A stretch of 64,000 bases of DNA from Bacteroidales bacterium UBA2861 (GTDB lineage Bacteria; Bacteroidota; Bacteroidia; Bacteroidales; UBA932), in NCBI GenBank assembly GCA_002350615.1, contig DEFD01000028.1, positions 412,417 to 476,416 of the forward strand. The letters are read 5' to 3'. Under the pieces are notes generated by a model that made no database searches, was not told the DNA's origin, and saw only the letters and a list, made by a program, of their open reading frames with translations. This document shows, one piece after another, positions 1 through 8,164 of the stretch. Numbering within the stretch: position 1 is the stretch's first letter; each line of letters starts with the position of its first letter. The translations under genes and the position numbers were made by a program.

Positions 1-259
1 AGGTATCGGTGAAACGAAGCCTCAGCGTGCCGCCTGCAGCACCTTTCGCCAGGAAAGAATGAGCGGCGTCCTTTATCTGGTTCTGCCTTTCTTTGTCTCC
101 AGCCGAGATAGGCAATTCAGCGGTTCCGCCCTCGCAGGGCCATCCGGCCTGATAGTAAAAATCCCATTTGAGAACCGTCTGACCGCCGTCCTTGGGCTTC
201 GCGAAAGCACTTGCCACCGCGAGCACCGAGAGGAGAATTAAAACTTGAATCTTTTTCAT
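1..259 (-). CDS. Secreted protein of unknown function, partial (3' end outside window)
   Basis: The reverse strand is open without a stop from an ATG at 259 to the window edge, giving 86 residues. The N-terminus is a clear Sec signal peptide (MKK, then a Leu/Val/Ala core ending ASAFA), so the product is exported. The rest (Trp- and Tyr-rich, then a charged stretch) matches no family I recognise. A TAnnTTTG promoter element lies 8 nt before the ATG. GC-rich third positions support coding. The export call is good; the function is unknown. Confidence 0.75.
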   Translation of the reverse strand, partial: MKKIQVLILLSVLAVASAFAKPKDGGQTVLKWDFYYQAGWPCEGGTAELPISAGDKERQNQIKDAAHSFLAKGAAGGTLRLRFTDT

Positions 260-267
260 GACAAACA

Positions 268-275
268 CAAAGGTA
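268..275 (-). promoter_or_regulatory. Bacteroidota -7 promoter element TACCTTTG
   Basis: On the minus strand TACCTTTG fits TAnnTTTG, and a TTG about 20 nt upstream (near 296-299) fits the -33 element. Only 8 nt separate it from the ATG at 259, so the mRNA leader would be absent or a few nt long. Confidence 0.65.
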
Positions 276-399
276 GCAATTTCCGCCGACTCGAACAACA
301 GAAGGAAGATTTGTACTTCAAATGCAATTGAATCAAATTGAACTTGATTTGGATGGGAGAAATGCTTTTCTTCGCGACATTTTATAAAGTGTAGATATT

Positions 400-3300
400 A
401 TGACGAATAAACATTGGGGAAAGAATCTTCTCTTCTTTCTTGCGAGCATCAGCATGGCTCTTGTATCCTGTGCAAAACAGGAGGACATTGACAATCTTCA
501 GAAACAGATCGACAATCTGAAGTCGAATGACATCGCGAGCATCCAGCAGCAGATGTCCGGCATCCAGCTGTCTCTTGGGAACCTTCAGACTGTGGATACC
601 GAGCTGCGCGGCTATATCCGCACGCTGCAGGACCAGGAGAGTAAACTGGCCCAGGCGGACGAAGCGCTCGAAGGAAGCATCGCTTCGCTGAAAACTGAGC
701 TTAAAGGGGATATCAGCGCCGCCAAGTCGGACGCCCTCGCCCAGCTGGAAACCTACAAGGCAAACGTCAGCAGCCAGCTCGCAGCCCTTCGCGCAAGCAT
801 AGATTCGCTCAAGAGCAAGGATGCCGACCTTCAAACCCAGATAACATCACTTCAGTCCTATATCGACGGTGACCTCAAGAGCTATATCGACAACGGCGAC
901 AAGAGCGTGAAGACCTGGGCCTCGGCAAGCTTTGCCACGCTCACCCAGTACAACGCTACTGCGGACTTAATTGCTGATATTCAAGGAGAGATATCTTCCA
1001 TAAATGACCGTCTGACTGTCCTCGAAGCCACCCCGGCCGGTGTCACTAGGAAGGAACTGGACGATGTTATCTCTGCCCTTGACGCCGACCACCAGAGCAA
1101 ATTGAGCAAGGCAGTGAGCGACTGCAACGAGGCAATCGCCTCTGCAAAAGAAGAAATTACAGCGGCTTATACCACTGCCATAGCCAACGCTATCGCCGCC
1201 AGCGAGAGCAGTATGCGCACCTGGGTAAACGACCAGCTTTCCGGCTACTATACCATTGCCCAGGCAGATGCGAAGATTGCCGCGCTCAAAACCAACCTCG
1301 AGAGCCAACTTTCAACTCAAAAAACACAGCTTCAGTCGCTGATCTCCAATCTTGAGTCGAGTCTTGAACTCAAAATCAAGAACAATGCGGATGATATAGA
1401 AGAATGCCGCGGGTTGATAGCGGACTGCAATACTCTCATCGGACAGAACGCGCAGGCCATCAGCGACAACGCCGCGGCCATCGCGCAGCTGCGCACCAAC
1501 CTCGGCACCACGAAGACGGAGATCACTACCGCCTACCAGCAGGCCATCAGCACGGCAATCGGCACCCTCGACGGCCAGCTCCGCGGGGAGATTGCCACTC
1601 AGGTGAGCTCCGTCAACTCCCGCATAGATAGTGAGGTATCTACCATAAACTCTAAGATAGACTCGCTTACATCGCGTGTCGCAGCGTGTGAAAATGATAT
1701 TCAGGCTATGAAAAGCGATATTCAGGCCCTTCGGGACGATGTCGATGAACTGCAGGAGAAAGTGGCTGCTATCCTTTCCAGAATCCAATCAATCACCTAT
1801 GTACCGCTGTATTCTGACGGGAAAGCCAGCGTTGATTATGATTATGATGGAAGCATCGTTCCTGGCACAGTTGTGTTCGATTTTGAGATCCGCCCCGCAT
1901 CGGTAGCGACAGACTTGGCTCAGGTCTGGGAGACTGCGTTAAGTATGAAGGCTGTTTACACAATAACAAGGTCCGCTTTGGACTTCGTTCCTCTCGATGT
2001 TGTTTCTGCAACAGCCCAAAATGGTATTCTGACAGTCACTGCAAGCGGAAGTCAACTTAAAGAAGATTTCTTCTTAGGCCGATGCAGTGCAAGTGCTTCT
2101 CTCTCAATATCAGATGGAAATAACGAAATATCAAGTGATTATATCCCTATGATTCCAGTACCTAAATTGGTTACTTTTGCCTCTCCAAATTTTAAAAGCT
2201 ATTGTGTGAGCAAGTTCGATACTGATGGAGATGGTAAAATAAGCACAATAGAGGCGTATCAAGTTACCGATATTGATTGCTCTGGCAGATCAATTACTGA
2301 CCTGACAGGCATTGAAGCCTTTACCAATCTTCAATATCTCAACTGCTCGGGGAACTCGCTGACCAAACTTGACCTTCATACTTTGACCAATCTTCAGACA
2401 CTTGTTTGTTATAACAATAAACTTGAGGATATCAACCTCGATAATTGTGCTGCTCTTACCACCATTAATATTGTTGATGCAACGACAAATGCGTATAGTT
2501 TTTCCAGCGATGACCAACCTCGGATAGTGATCAAGAATTACTCGCAGGCAACTACGCTTAAATTCTCGATGAATGTCATAAAAAAGAGGATTTGGGTACA
2601 TGCCAGTCCATCTCTGACGTCGGTGGACCTGTCTGACAACAGCTGCGCTGAAATAGTGGTTAATAACAATTCAAATATGACATCCGTCAAGGTACCGGCA
2701 TCACTGGTCAATTATTTTGGCTATTCCTGTGCTTTGCAACAGATAGACTTCTCCAATTGTCCGGACCTCGAATACATTCAAATCTATTCAAACCAACTCA
2801 CCTCGTTGGATGTTTCGCATAATCCAAAACTACATACGATTCAGGCTTATGACAATCAATTGACAACTCTTGATATAAGCAATAACCCTGAAATGAAGAT
2901 TTTGAAAATGGCAAATAACCAACTGAGTTCCATTAATCTGCTGGGCAATATCAAACTGGAGTATATCGATCTTGGAAATAATGATCTCAGCTCCATCAAT
3001 GTCCGGACTCTCCTCAACCTTCAGACTCTCAGTGTTTCGAATAATACTGCCATTACGGATATCAATGTTTCTAACAACACGGCATTGCAAACGCTCAACG
3101 TATATGCCACGTCAATTTCAACCCTCGATGTTTCCAAAAATACGGCACTGACCTCCTTGGTAGCCAAATCGACACCTATCGCTGTACTTGATGTCTCAGC
3201 AAATACGGCACTGGAGTCGCTGAATGTCTCAGCCACTTCCCTCGCTGCGCTCGACGTGTCGAACAACACTTCCCTAAAAGATTTGGACATTTCAAACACA

Positions 3301-3753
3301 CCATTCAAAGCATCTGTTCCAATTGGATATAATCTGTCAATAGGCGTTGTTTTCTATAATTCTGGTTCTGTGGTAAAAGTGATTTCAAAAGATGAAACAC
3401 GCATATCCTGGGGCTATTATGGGACAAAAACTAATGCGAATAGCACGACAAATGGAGCTCAAAATACAGATATAATACAATCGGATTCACCTGCGGCAAA
3501 ATGGTGTAGGGCAAAAGGTGCCGCATGGTATCTCCCGGCAAAAGATGAATTGGCAGCAATCTGTAATAATAAAAATGTAATCAATACAACAATGTCAAAT
3601 ATTGGTGGGACCCAATTTAGTACTGGTGGATACTGGTCTTCTACTGAATATAGTAGTGACCGAGCTTATGGTATGACTATAAGCAAAAATACCAATGATA
3701 ATTATGCAAAAAATAATAGTGCGGCATATGTTCGCGCTGTTCGAGCTTTATAA
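400..3753 (+). CDS. Surface lipoprotein: coiled coil, EF-hand-like loop, leucine-rich repeats, C-terminal FISUMP/DUF1566-like domain
   Basis: 1117 residues. A lipoprotein signal ends at lipobox LVSC with Cys24. Residues 25-460 are Gln/Ser/Asp-rich heptads (DxLQxQI patterns), a long coiled coil resembling a fibre stalk. A calcium-loop-like DTDGDGKIS lies near residue 607. Residues ~630-970 are leucine-rich repeats with recurring LDVSxN and L-x-x-L-x-x-x-N. The last ~80 residues (WYLPAKDEL, then GGYWSSTEY, then VRAVRAL) resemble the DUF1566/FISUMP fold seen in Bacteroidota surface proteins. It is probably an outer-membrane adhesin. The coiled-coil part is GC-rich and the rest AT-rich, suggesting a mosaic gene. 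The family call is good; the ligand is unknown. Confidence 0.85.
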   Translation: MTNKHWGKNLLFFLASISMALVSCAKQEDIDNLQKQIDNLKSNDIASIQQQMSGIQLSLGNLQTVDTELRGYIRTLQDQESKLAQADEALEGSIASLKTELKGDISAAKSDALAQLETYKANVSSQLAALRASIDSLKSKDADLQTQITSLQSYIDGDLKSYIDNGDKSVKTWASASFATLTQYNATADLIADIQGEISSINDRLTVLEATPAGVTRKELDDVISALDADHQSKLSKAVSDCNEAIASAKEEITAAYTTAIANAIAASESSMRTWVNDQLSGYYTIAQADAKIAALKTNLESQLSTQKTQLQSLISNLESSLELKIKNNADDIEECRGLIADCNTLIGQNAQAISDNAAAIAQLRTNLGTTKTEITTAYQQAISTAIGTLDGQLRGEIATQVSSVNSRIDSEVSTINSKIDSLTSRVAACENDIQAMKSDIQALRDDVDELQEKVAAILSRIQSITYVPLYSDGKASVDYDYDGSIVPGTVVFDFEIRPASVATDLAQVWETALSMKAVYTITRSALDFVPLDVVSATAQNGILTVTASGSQLKEDFFLGRCSASASLSISDGNNEISSDYIPMIPVPKLVTFASPNFKSYCVSKFDTDGDGKISTIEAYQVTDIDCSGRSITDLTGIEAFTNLQYLNCSGNSLTKLDLHTLTNLQTLVCYNNKLEDINLDNCAALTTINIVDATTNAYSFSSDDQPRIVIKNYSQATTLKFSMNVIKKRIWVHASPSLTSVDLSDNSCAEIVVNNNSNMTSVKVPASLVNYFGYSCALQQIDFSNCPDLEYIQIYSNQLTSLDVSHNPKLHTIQAYDNQLTTLDISNNPEMKILKMANNQLSSINLLGNIKLEYIDLGNNDLSSINVRTLLNLQTLSVSNNTAITDINVSNNTALQTLNVYATSISTLDVSKNTALTSLVAKSTPIAVLDVSANTALESLNVSATSLAALDVSNNTSLKDLDISNTPFKASVPIGYNLSIGVVFYNSGSVVKVISKDETRISWGYYGTKTNANSTTNGAQNTDIIQSDSPAAKWCRAKGAAWYLPAKDELAAICNNKNVINTTMSNIGGTQFSTGGYWSSTEYSSDRAYGMTISKNTNDNYAKNNSAAYVRAVRAL

Positions 3754-3778
3754 TCAACAATTTAAATAGTGGGGGATT

Positions 3779-4429
3779 ATGAGTATTTATGATTTTAAGA
3801 CTTTCTTGGTTAAAGAAAAGGGTTATCCTGAAGATAAAGTGCGTATATGCCCGAATATCTGGGAGAACAAAGCTTATAAACGTGTTGAAGTTTTGAGCGC
3901 TGACCGCAAAATAGCGCAGTCTTTTGTCATCATGGATAAAAAGGAGGCTCAAGAGAAAAGAGTCTTCCCTTTTTACAGAGCATACAGGAATAGCAGAACC
4001 GAAATATCTGAGATTACTCCATTTTGTTTTGTGGTAATCCCTACCGGTTCTAATAATCAATGGGAAGCATTTTATCCTGGCGATTTGAACTTGAAACATG
4101 ATGATTCGACCGACATTTTCGATTATGAAAAGGCGGTAAACGCTTATAACAACAGACTGAAAAGATTGCCATTCCAGGCTCTTTGCAAAAAGATACGCAG
4201 TATATCTATATTTTTCATAGTAATACTTGCGATATACCTTTTCGCCTGGACAATTTTAACTGCTCTTGATACAAGCTTCCAGTTGCCGCTAACGAGTGAA
4301 ATGCTCTTCACTATTACCCTAATAGCAATTCTTGTTTTTGTGCGACAGGTCGCGCCATTTGTCAAGACCATCTCTCTTGGGAAAGTGGCTGCGGAGCTTG
4401 ATCGTAAATCAAACAACGCTAATGCGTAA
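3779..4429 (+). CDS. Membrane protein of unknown function with two C-terminal helices
   Basis: 216 residues starting 25 nt after the preceding stop. The first ~130 residues are polar and mixed charge with no recognisable motif. Two hydrophobic helices follow (around residues 140-165, IFFIVILAIYLFAW, and 178-200, MLFTITLIAILVFV), then a short Lys/Asp-rich tail. The likely topology is an N-terminal soluble domain with a helical hairpin in the inner membrane. It lies between two surface lipoproteins and shares their low GC, so it probably arrived with them. I recognise no family. Confidence 0.7.
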   Translation: MSIYDFKTFLVKEKGYPEDKVRICPNIWENKAYKRVEVLSADRKIAQSFVIMDKKEAQEKRVFPFYRAYRNSRTEISEITPFCFVVIPTGSNNQWEAFYPGDLNLKHDDSTDIFDYEKAVNAYNNRLKRLPFQALCKKIRSISIFFIVILAIYLFAWTILTALDTSFQLPLTSEMLFTITLIAILVFVRQVAPFVKTISLGKVAAELDRKSNNANA

Positions 4430-4466
4430 TATAATATGTCATTTGACGAACAGATAAATTATACTC

Positions 4467-5882
4467 ATGAAACGTACATTCCCGGTATTGCTCATCCTGA
4501 TTCTTAGTTTCTCGTGCGCAAAGGAAGCGAAAGATGAAATCAAAGATTATACGGCTGAAGTTGTCACATTGAACGTGACAAATATTACTGAGTTTAAGGC
4601 CACTTTGAATGGCTCAATTAGTGTGAAAGCGAAGAAACCCTTGAACATAAAAGTAGGGTTTCTCTTTAGTGATAAAGCTACATGCTTAGATGAGTTGAAA
4701 GCATATGGTGAATACTATGAAAGCATGTTGTTAGAGGATGGCTCATTCAAGAGCTCCTTTGTACCGTTTGGTGGAAAATCTACCATAGAGCGACGTCTAA
4801 AGGATGGTACAAAATACTATTACGCTGCATTTGCCACTATTGACGAGCAGGTAATCTGTGGCGAAATGAAGACCTTTTCAACGCTTTCCATCATGGTTTC
4901 TTTGAGTACAATAGAGGCGACAGAGGTTACAGAGTTTACAGCGCAACTAAATGGGAACCTTCATGTACAGAGTACCGAAGCCCTGCAAAGAGACAGCTGG
5001 TTTATATATAGTGATACAGATTCAACACTGATTGGACTAATACTAAAAGGGATAAAAGTTGAAACCATTGGATCAAAAGGAGAATCGTTTTATGCGAGAC
5101 TGTCAAAATTACCATACAAGAGCAAAATCTACTACGTTGCCGCCTCTATGGTTAATGGAAAATCATTCTATGGAAAAGTTAAATCCTTCTCAACAATTGA
5201 ATTGAGGCTTCCTGAAAGCGTAGATCTTGGTTTAAGTGTAAAATGGCGAAATTGGAACTTGGGAGCAAATTTGCCAAACGAATATGGTGATTATTATGCT
5301 TGGGGCGAAACGTCACCGAAGGACAATTATTCTTGGGATACATATAAATGGTGCAATGGTTCAAGATCGTGTTTGACAAAATATTGTCCTGCGAATAAGG
5401 CCGATTATTGGGACGGAGCTGAAAACCCAGATGATAAAAAGGCATATAGTGACTATGATTATGCAGATGACGCGGCAAGGGTAATTCTTGGTGGCGAGTG
5501 GCGAACGCCGACGCTGGACGAGTGGAAGGAACTATTGGATAGTTGTAGATGGACAGCAACCATTGATTATAAAGGGTCAGGCATAGCCGGATGTTTTGTC
5601 ACAGGCCGTAAGGCCGGATACGAGGACAATAGTATCTTCTTACCATGTGCTGGGTATCGAAACGGTATCCGATTTGTATATAAATACTATCAAGCTTCTG
5701 GATTAGACGGCCCAGAGGGGCACTATTGGGCGTCTGATGTCATAAATTATAGTGGGCCACCAGGTGTCGCTTCTTGCATGCGTTTTTTGATTGATCCCAC
5801 AAATTCTGTGTCTATCAGGCTTAAAGAAAGGGGTCTTCAAGAATATTGCCTAGGACTTCCCATTCGCCCTGTAACAGAATGA
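4467..5882 (+). CDS. Lipoprotein with two beta-sandwich-like repeats and a FISUMP-like C-terminal domain
   Basis: 471 residues. The signal ends in the lipobox FSC (Cys17). Two repeats follow, each starting with a 'T(N)xTEFxAxLNG' motif (about residues 33-140 and 147-245) and ending KTFST or KSFST; they look like fibronectin-III-type sandwiches. From about residue 250 comes a FISUMP-type module: VDLGLSVKWRNWNLGAN, YGDYYAWGET, a WRTPTLDEW core, and a terminal LPIRPV. Such modules occur in Bacteroidota cell-surface proteins. Its C-terminal domain type also occurs in the protein at 400-3753. The gene is AT-rich. Role inferred: surface recognition. Confidence 0.8.
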   Translation: MKRTFPVLLILILSFSCAKEAKDEIKDYTAEVVTLNVTNITEFKATLNGSISVKAKKPLNIKVGFLFSDKATCLDELKAYGEYYESMLLEDGSFKSSFVPFGGKSTIERRLKDGTKYYYAAFATIDEQVICGEMKTFSTLSIMVSLSTIEATEVTEFTAQLNGNLHVQSTEALQRDSWFIYSDTDSTLIGLILKGIKVETIGSKGESFYARLSKLPYKSKIYYVAASMVNGKSFYGKVKSFSTIELRLPESVDLGLSVKWRNWNLGANLPNEYGDYYAWGETSPKDNYSWDTYKWCNGSRSCLTKYCPANKADYWDGAENPDDKKAYSDYDYADDAARVILGGEWRTPTLDEWKELLDSCRWTATIDYKGSGIAGCFVTGRKAGYEDNSIFLPCAGYRNGIRFVYKYYQASGLDGPEGHYWASDVINYSGPPGVASCMRFLIDPTNSVSIRLKERGLQEYCLGLPIRPVTE

Positions 5883-6034
5883 TTGATAACCTTGGTGCAT
5901 TATCGATAATTTTTGCGGTTATTAGTTTGTCGATATTCCAAGGAGTGTCACATATGGATATGACTATTCCCCATGCATCTTTGCTATAGAAGAGTCCCTG
6001 CAATAAGAGCATTCCTTTGTCGGCCTTTCTGGCC

Positions 6035-6144
6035 GGGCGAGGTCCGATTTTTTGGCCGAGACCTCGCCCGCAGGGATGGCCTTCAATGGCGGACAGTGGC
6101 AGATTGGGTGGGCGAGATCCCCACGTTAAAATCGGACCTCGCCC
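6035..6144. repeat. Nested inverted repeat (four copies of a GGGCGAGRTC core)
   Basis: A perfect 17-bp arm, GGGCGAGGTCCGATTTT at 6035-6051, is repeated inverted at 6128-6144, with a 76-bp interior. Inside, ACCTCGCCC (6061-6069) and GGGCGAGAT (6110-6118) form a second, inner pair. The alternating orientation allows either one long cruciform or two hairpins. It fills the gap between the AT-rich island and the kinase gene. It could be a REP/MITE-like element or a structured RNA; no ORF explains it. Confidence 0.8.
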
Positions 6145-6207
6145 AGTTTAGCAATCCTGAGGAGTGAGAGAAACAGATAGGGTATCCAATTTTCCAAAAC
6201 TGTTTCG

Positions 6208-6215
6208 TATCTTTG
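6208..6215 (+). promoter_or_regulatory. -7 promoter element TATCTTTG of the kinase gene
   Basis: It matches TAnnTTTG exactly. No good -33 element is visible at the usual 19-nt spacing. Its position downstream of the earliest possible start (GTG at 6164) is the main reason for placing the kinase start at the ATG at 6266. Confidence 0.5.
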
Positions 6216-6265
6216 ATTGGGAATGCATGGGAGCGGCTTTCCCAATAACTAATAACACTAATCAG

Positions 6266-8107
6266 ATGGATCCGATTTCCGGTTTTTTCGAGCCAGGGCA
6301 GTTTATGCCAGAGGCAGATACTTTCGAGTGTATCTACCGGTCCGGCGGGTGGTGTGAAATATGGCGCGGCATCCGTGACGGACAGTGGCGGGTTTTCAAA
6401 TGCCTTAAGGAACAGTATCGCAGCAACTTCCTGTATCAGGAGCTGTTGCGCAAAGAGTTTGAAATCTGCCGGAATCTGAACCATCCAGGGATACGACGCA
6501 GTTACTCCCTCACCGAATTGAAGGAGCTCGGGTATTGCATCGAAATGGAGTATGTGGAGGGAGAGAATCTGGCAAATTTGCTTGATAGCGGTCAGCTCAG
6601 CCCTGAAATGGCCCAGACCGTAACCGAAGAGCTGCTGGACGCCGTAGAATATCTGCATCGCAACCAGATCGCGCACGGCGATTTGAAGCCTTCCAATATC
6701 ATGGTCTCCCGCGACGGCGGGCATGTGAAGCTGATCGATTTCGGCCTGGCCGACACGGACTCCTGGGCTATCCTCAAGATGAAAGGCGGAACGCCCACTT
6801 ATGCCGCACCGGAGCTGAAACACTCGAAAGGAGGCTCCGGAGGGCAGGTGAGCGACATGTATTCGCTGGGGGTGATTCTGGGCAAGTTGGGAACCGTCCC
6901 AAACAAGGTGGTAAGACATTGCTGCGCTGCAAAACCGCAATCGCGGTGGAAAAGCGTAGCGCAGATCCGGACCGCTCTCGAACGCCGGAAAAAGAGGGCG
7001 CCGTGGCAGATGTTTGCCGTAGCTGCGCTTGTGTTGATCCCTCTCTTATGGTGGCACGGTCCGGTAATAACCTTCGTTTCATCGCTCTTCCCTGTCAAGA
7101 ATGCCCCCTGGGGCGGGCTTTGCATAGAAGCAATAGAAGACGGGAGTGTCAGTTTTGAAAACAAGGCGGAGGAGCCGGTTGAATACAGCTTCGATACGCG
7201 GCGCTGGATCAAGGCTGACACCCTCGTTACGATAGACCTGCATCGGCGGGAATGCGTCTATTTTCGGGGGACGAATACCAGCTATTCGCAACGGAACATG
7301 GAGAAGAGCCGCTACTCGCACTTCAAGTTCAGCAATCTCTGTTATGCTTACGGCAATATGATGAGCCTCATCGACTCAATCGGCTTCGAGAAGGCAAATA
7401 CGTTTGTCCGAAGCCATAATTTTGCCCGGATCTTTGAGGATAACCCGACGCTTCGCTCTCATCCGAAGAAAAAACTGATACTGCCGGCTACCACACTCAC
7501 CGTTGGATGCTACAGATGGATGTTCAAGGGTTGCACAGGCATCACAGAAGCTCCGGAACTGCCTGCCACCATACTCAAAGGTTATTGCTACCAGCAGATG
7601 TTCGATGGCTGTACTTCCCTCGAGAAGGCACCGGAGTTACCTGCGACAAAGGTTTCCCCTTTCTGTTACGCCTCCATGTTCGAATCGTGCACGAATCTCA
7701 GGCAAGGGCCTGAAATCCTGCCGGCGACCGATTTGGATATCTGTTGCTATATGATGATGTTCGCCCACACTGCCTTGCAGAAGGCGCCGGTGCTGCCCGC
7801 CACCCGGCTGGCAAAAAAGTGTTATGCATTCATGTTCTCCTACTGTCCGGACCTGGAACGGGGGCCCGTTCTGCCTGCGACTACCCTGGAGGAAAAATGC
7901 TATATGGGGATGTTTCAGAGCGACTCCCGTCTTTCTTATTTGGAAGTGCATGCCAGCGACATGTCAGATCCTGAATGCACTACCAACTGGTTGCTTGACA
8001 CCCCTTCCCACGGGACCTTTGTCTGCCGCACGGACAGTCTGTGGGTCTCCAACCGTTCCCACCACGGAGTTCCGAAAGGCTGGGAAATCAAGGAGATGGA
8101 ACAATAA
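6266..8107 (+). CDS. Membrane Ser/Thr protein kinase with exported LPAT...CY..MF repeats
   Basis: 613 residues from ATG 6266; the frame is open from GTG 6164, but a promoter lies between. Kinase landmarks: Lys45 (VFKCLKE), catalytic loop HGDLKPSN (His137, Asp139; Gly replaces the usual Arg, so it is a non-RD kinase) and Asp158 of DFG. The C-lobe APE motif is present (YAAPELK). One transmembrane helix (about 247-270) separates the cytoplasmic kinase from an outside region. About six repeats of ~23 residues (LPATxLxxxCYxxMFxxCxxLxxAPE-like, residues ~405-540) follow, as in Bacteroidota surface proteins. Inferred role: transmembrane signalling triggered by the repeat region. It is single-gene, ended by a shared terminator. 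Confidence 0.85.
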   Translation: MDPISGFFEPGQFMPEADTFECIYRSGGWCEIWRGIRDGQWRVFKCLKEQYRSNFLYQELLRKEFEICRNLNHPGIRRSYSLTELKELGYCIEMEYVEGENLANLLDSGQLSPEMAQTVTEELLDAVEYLHRNQIAHGDLKPSNIMVSRDGGHVKLIDFGLADTDSWAILKMKGGTPTYAAPELKHSKGGSGGQVSDMYSLGVILGKLGTVPNKVVRHCCAAKPQSRWKSVAQIRTALERRKKRAPWQMFAVAALVLIPLLWWHGPVITFVSSLFPVKNAPWGGLCIEAIEDGSVSFENKAEEPVEYSFDTRRWIKADTLVTIDLHRRECVYFRGTNTSYSQRNMEKSRYSHFKFSNLCYAYGNMMSLIDSIGFEKANTFVRSHNFARIFEDNPTLRSHPKKKLILPATTLTVGCYRWMFKGCTGITEAPELPATILKGYCYQQMFDGCTSLEKAPELPATKVSPFCYASMFESCTNLRQGPEILPATDLDICCYMMMFAHTALQKAPVLPATRLAKKCYAFMFSYCPDLERGPVLPATTLEEKCYMGMFQSDSRLSYLEVHASDMSDPECTTNWLLDTPSHGTFVCRTDSLWVSNRSHHGVPKGWEIKEMEQ

Positions 8108-8108
8108 T

Positions 8109-8141
8109 AAAAAACCGCAGCCATACAGGCCGCGGTTTTTT
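8109..8141. terminator. Bidirectional intrinsic terminator between convergent genes
   Basis: AAAACCGC and GCGGTTTT form a stem, with a further GCC/GGC pair, around a short ATACA loop. A-rich and T-rich flanks let it work in both directions. It sits between the kinase stop (8107) and the end of the leftward EF-G paralogue (8165). Confidence 0.85.
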
Positions 8142-8164
8142 GTCGGGCAGGGATTTGCCCGGGA

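Noticed and set aside
3500..5882. Diversity-generating retroelement targets (C-type-lectin-like ends)
   Set aside because: The FISUMP-like domains invite this, but no reverse transcriptase or template repeat is present in the window.
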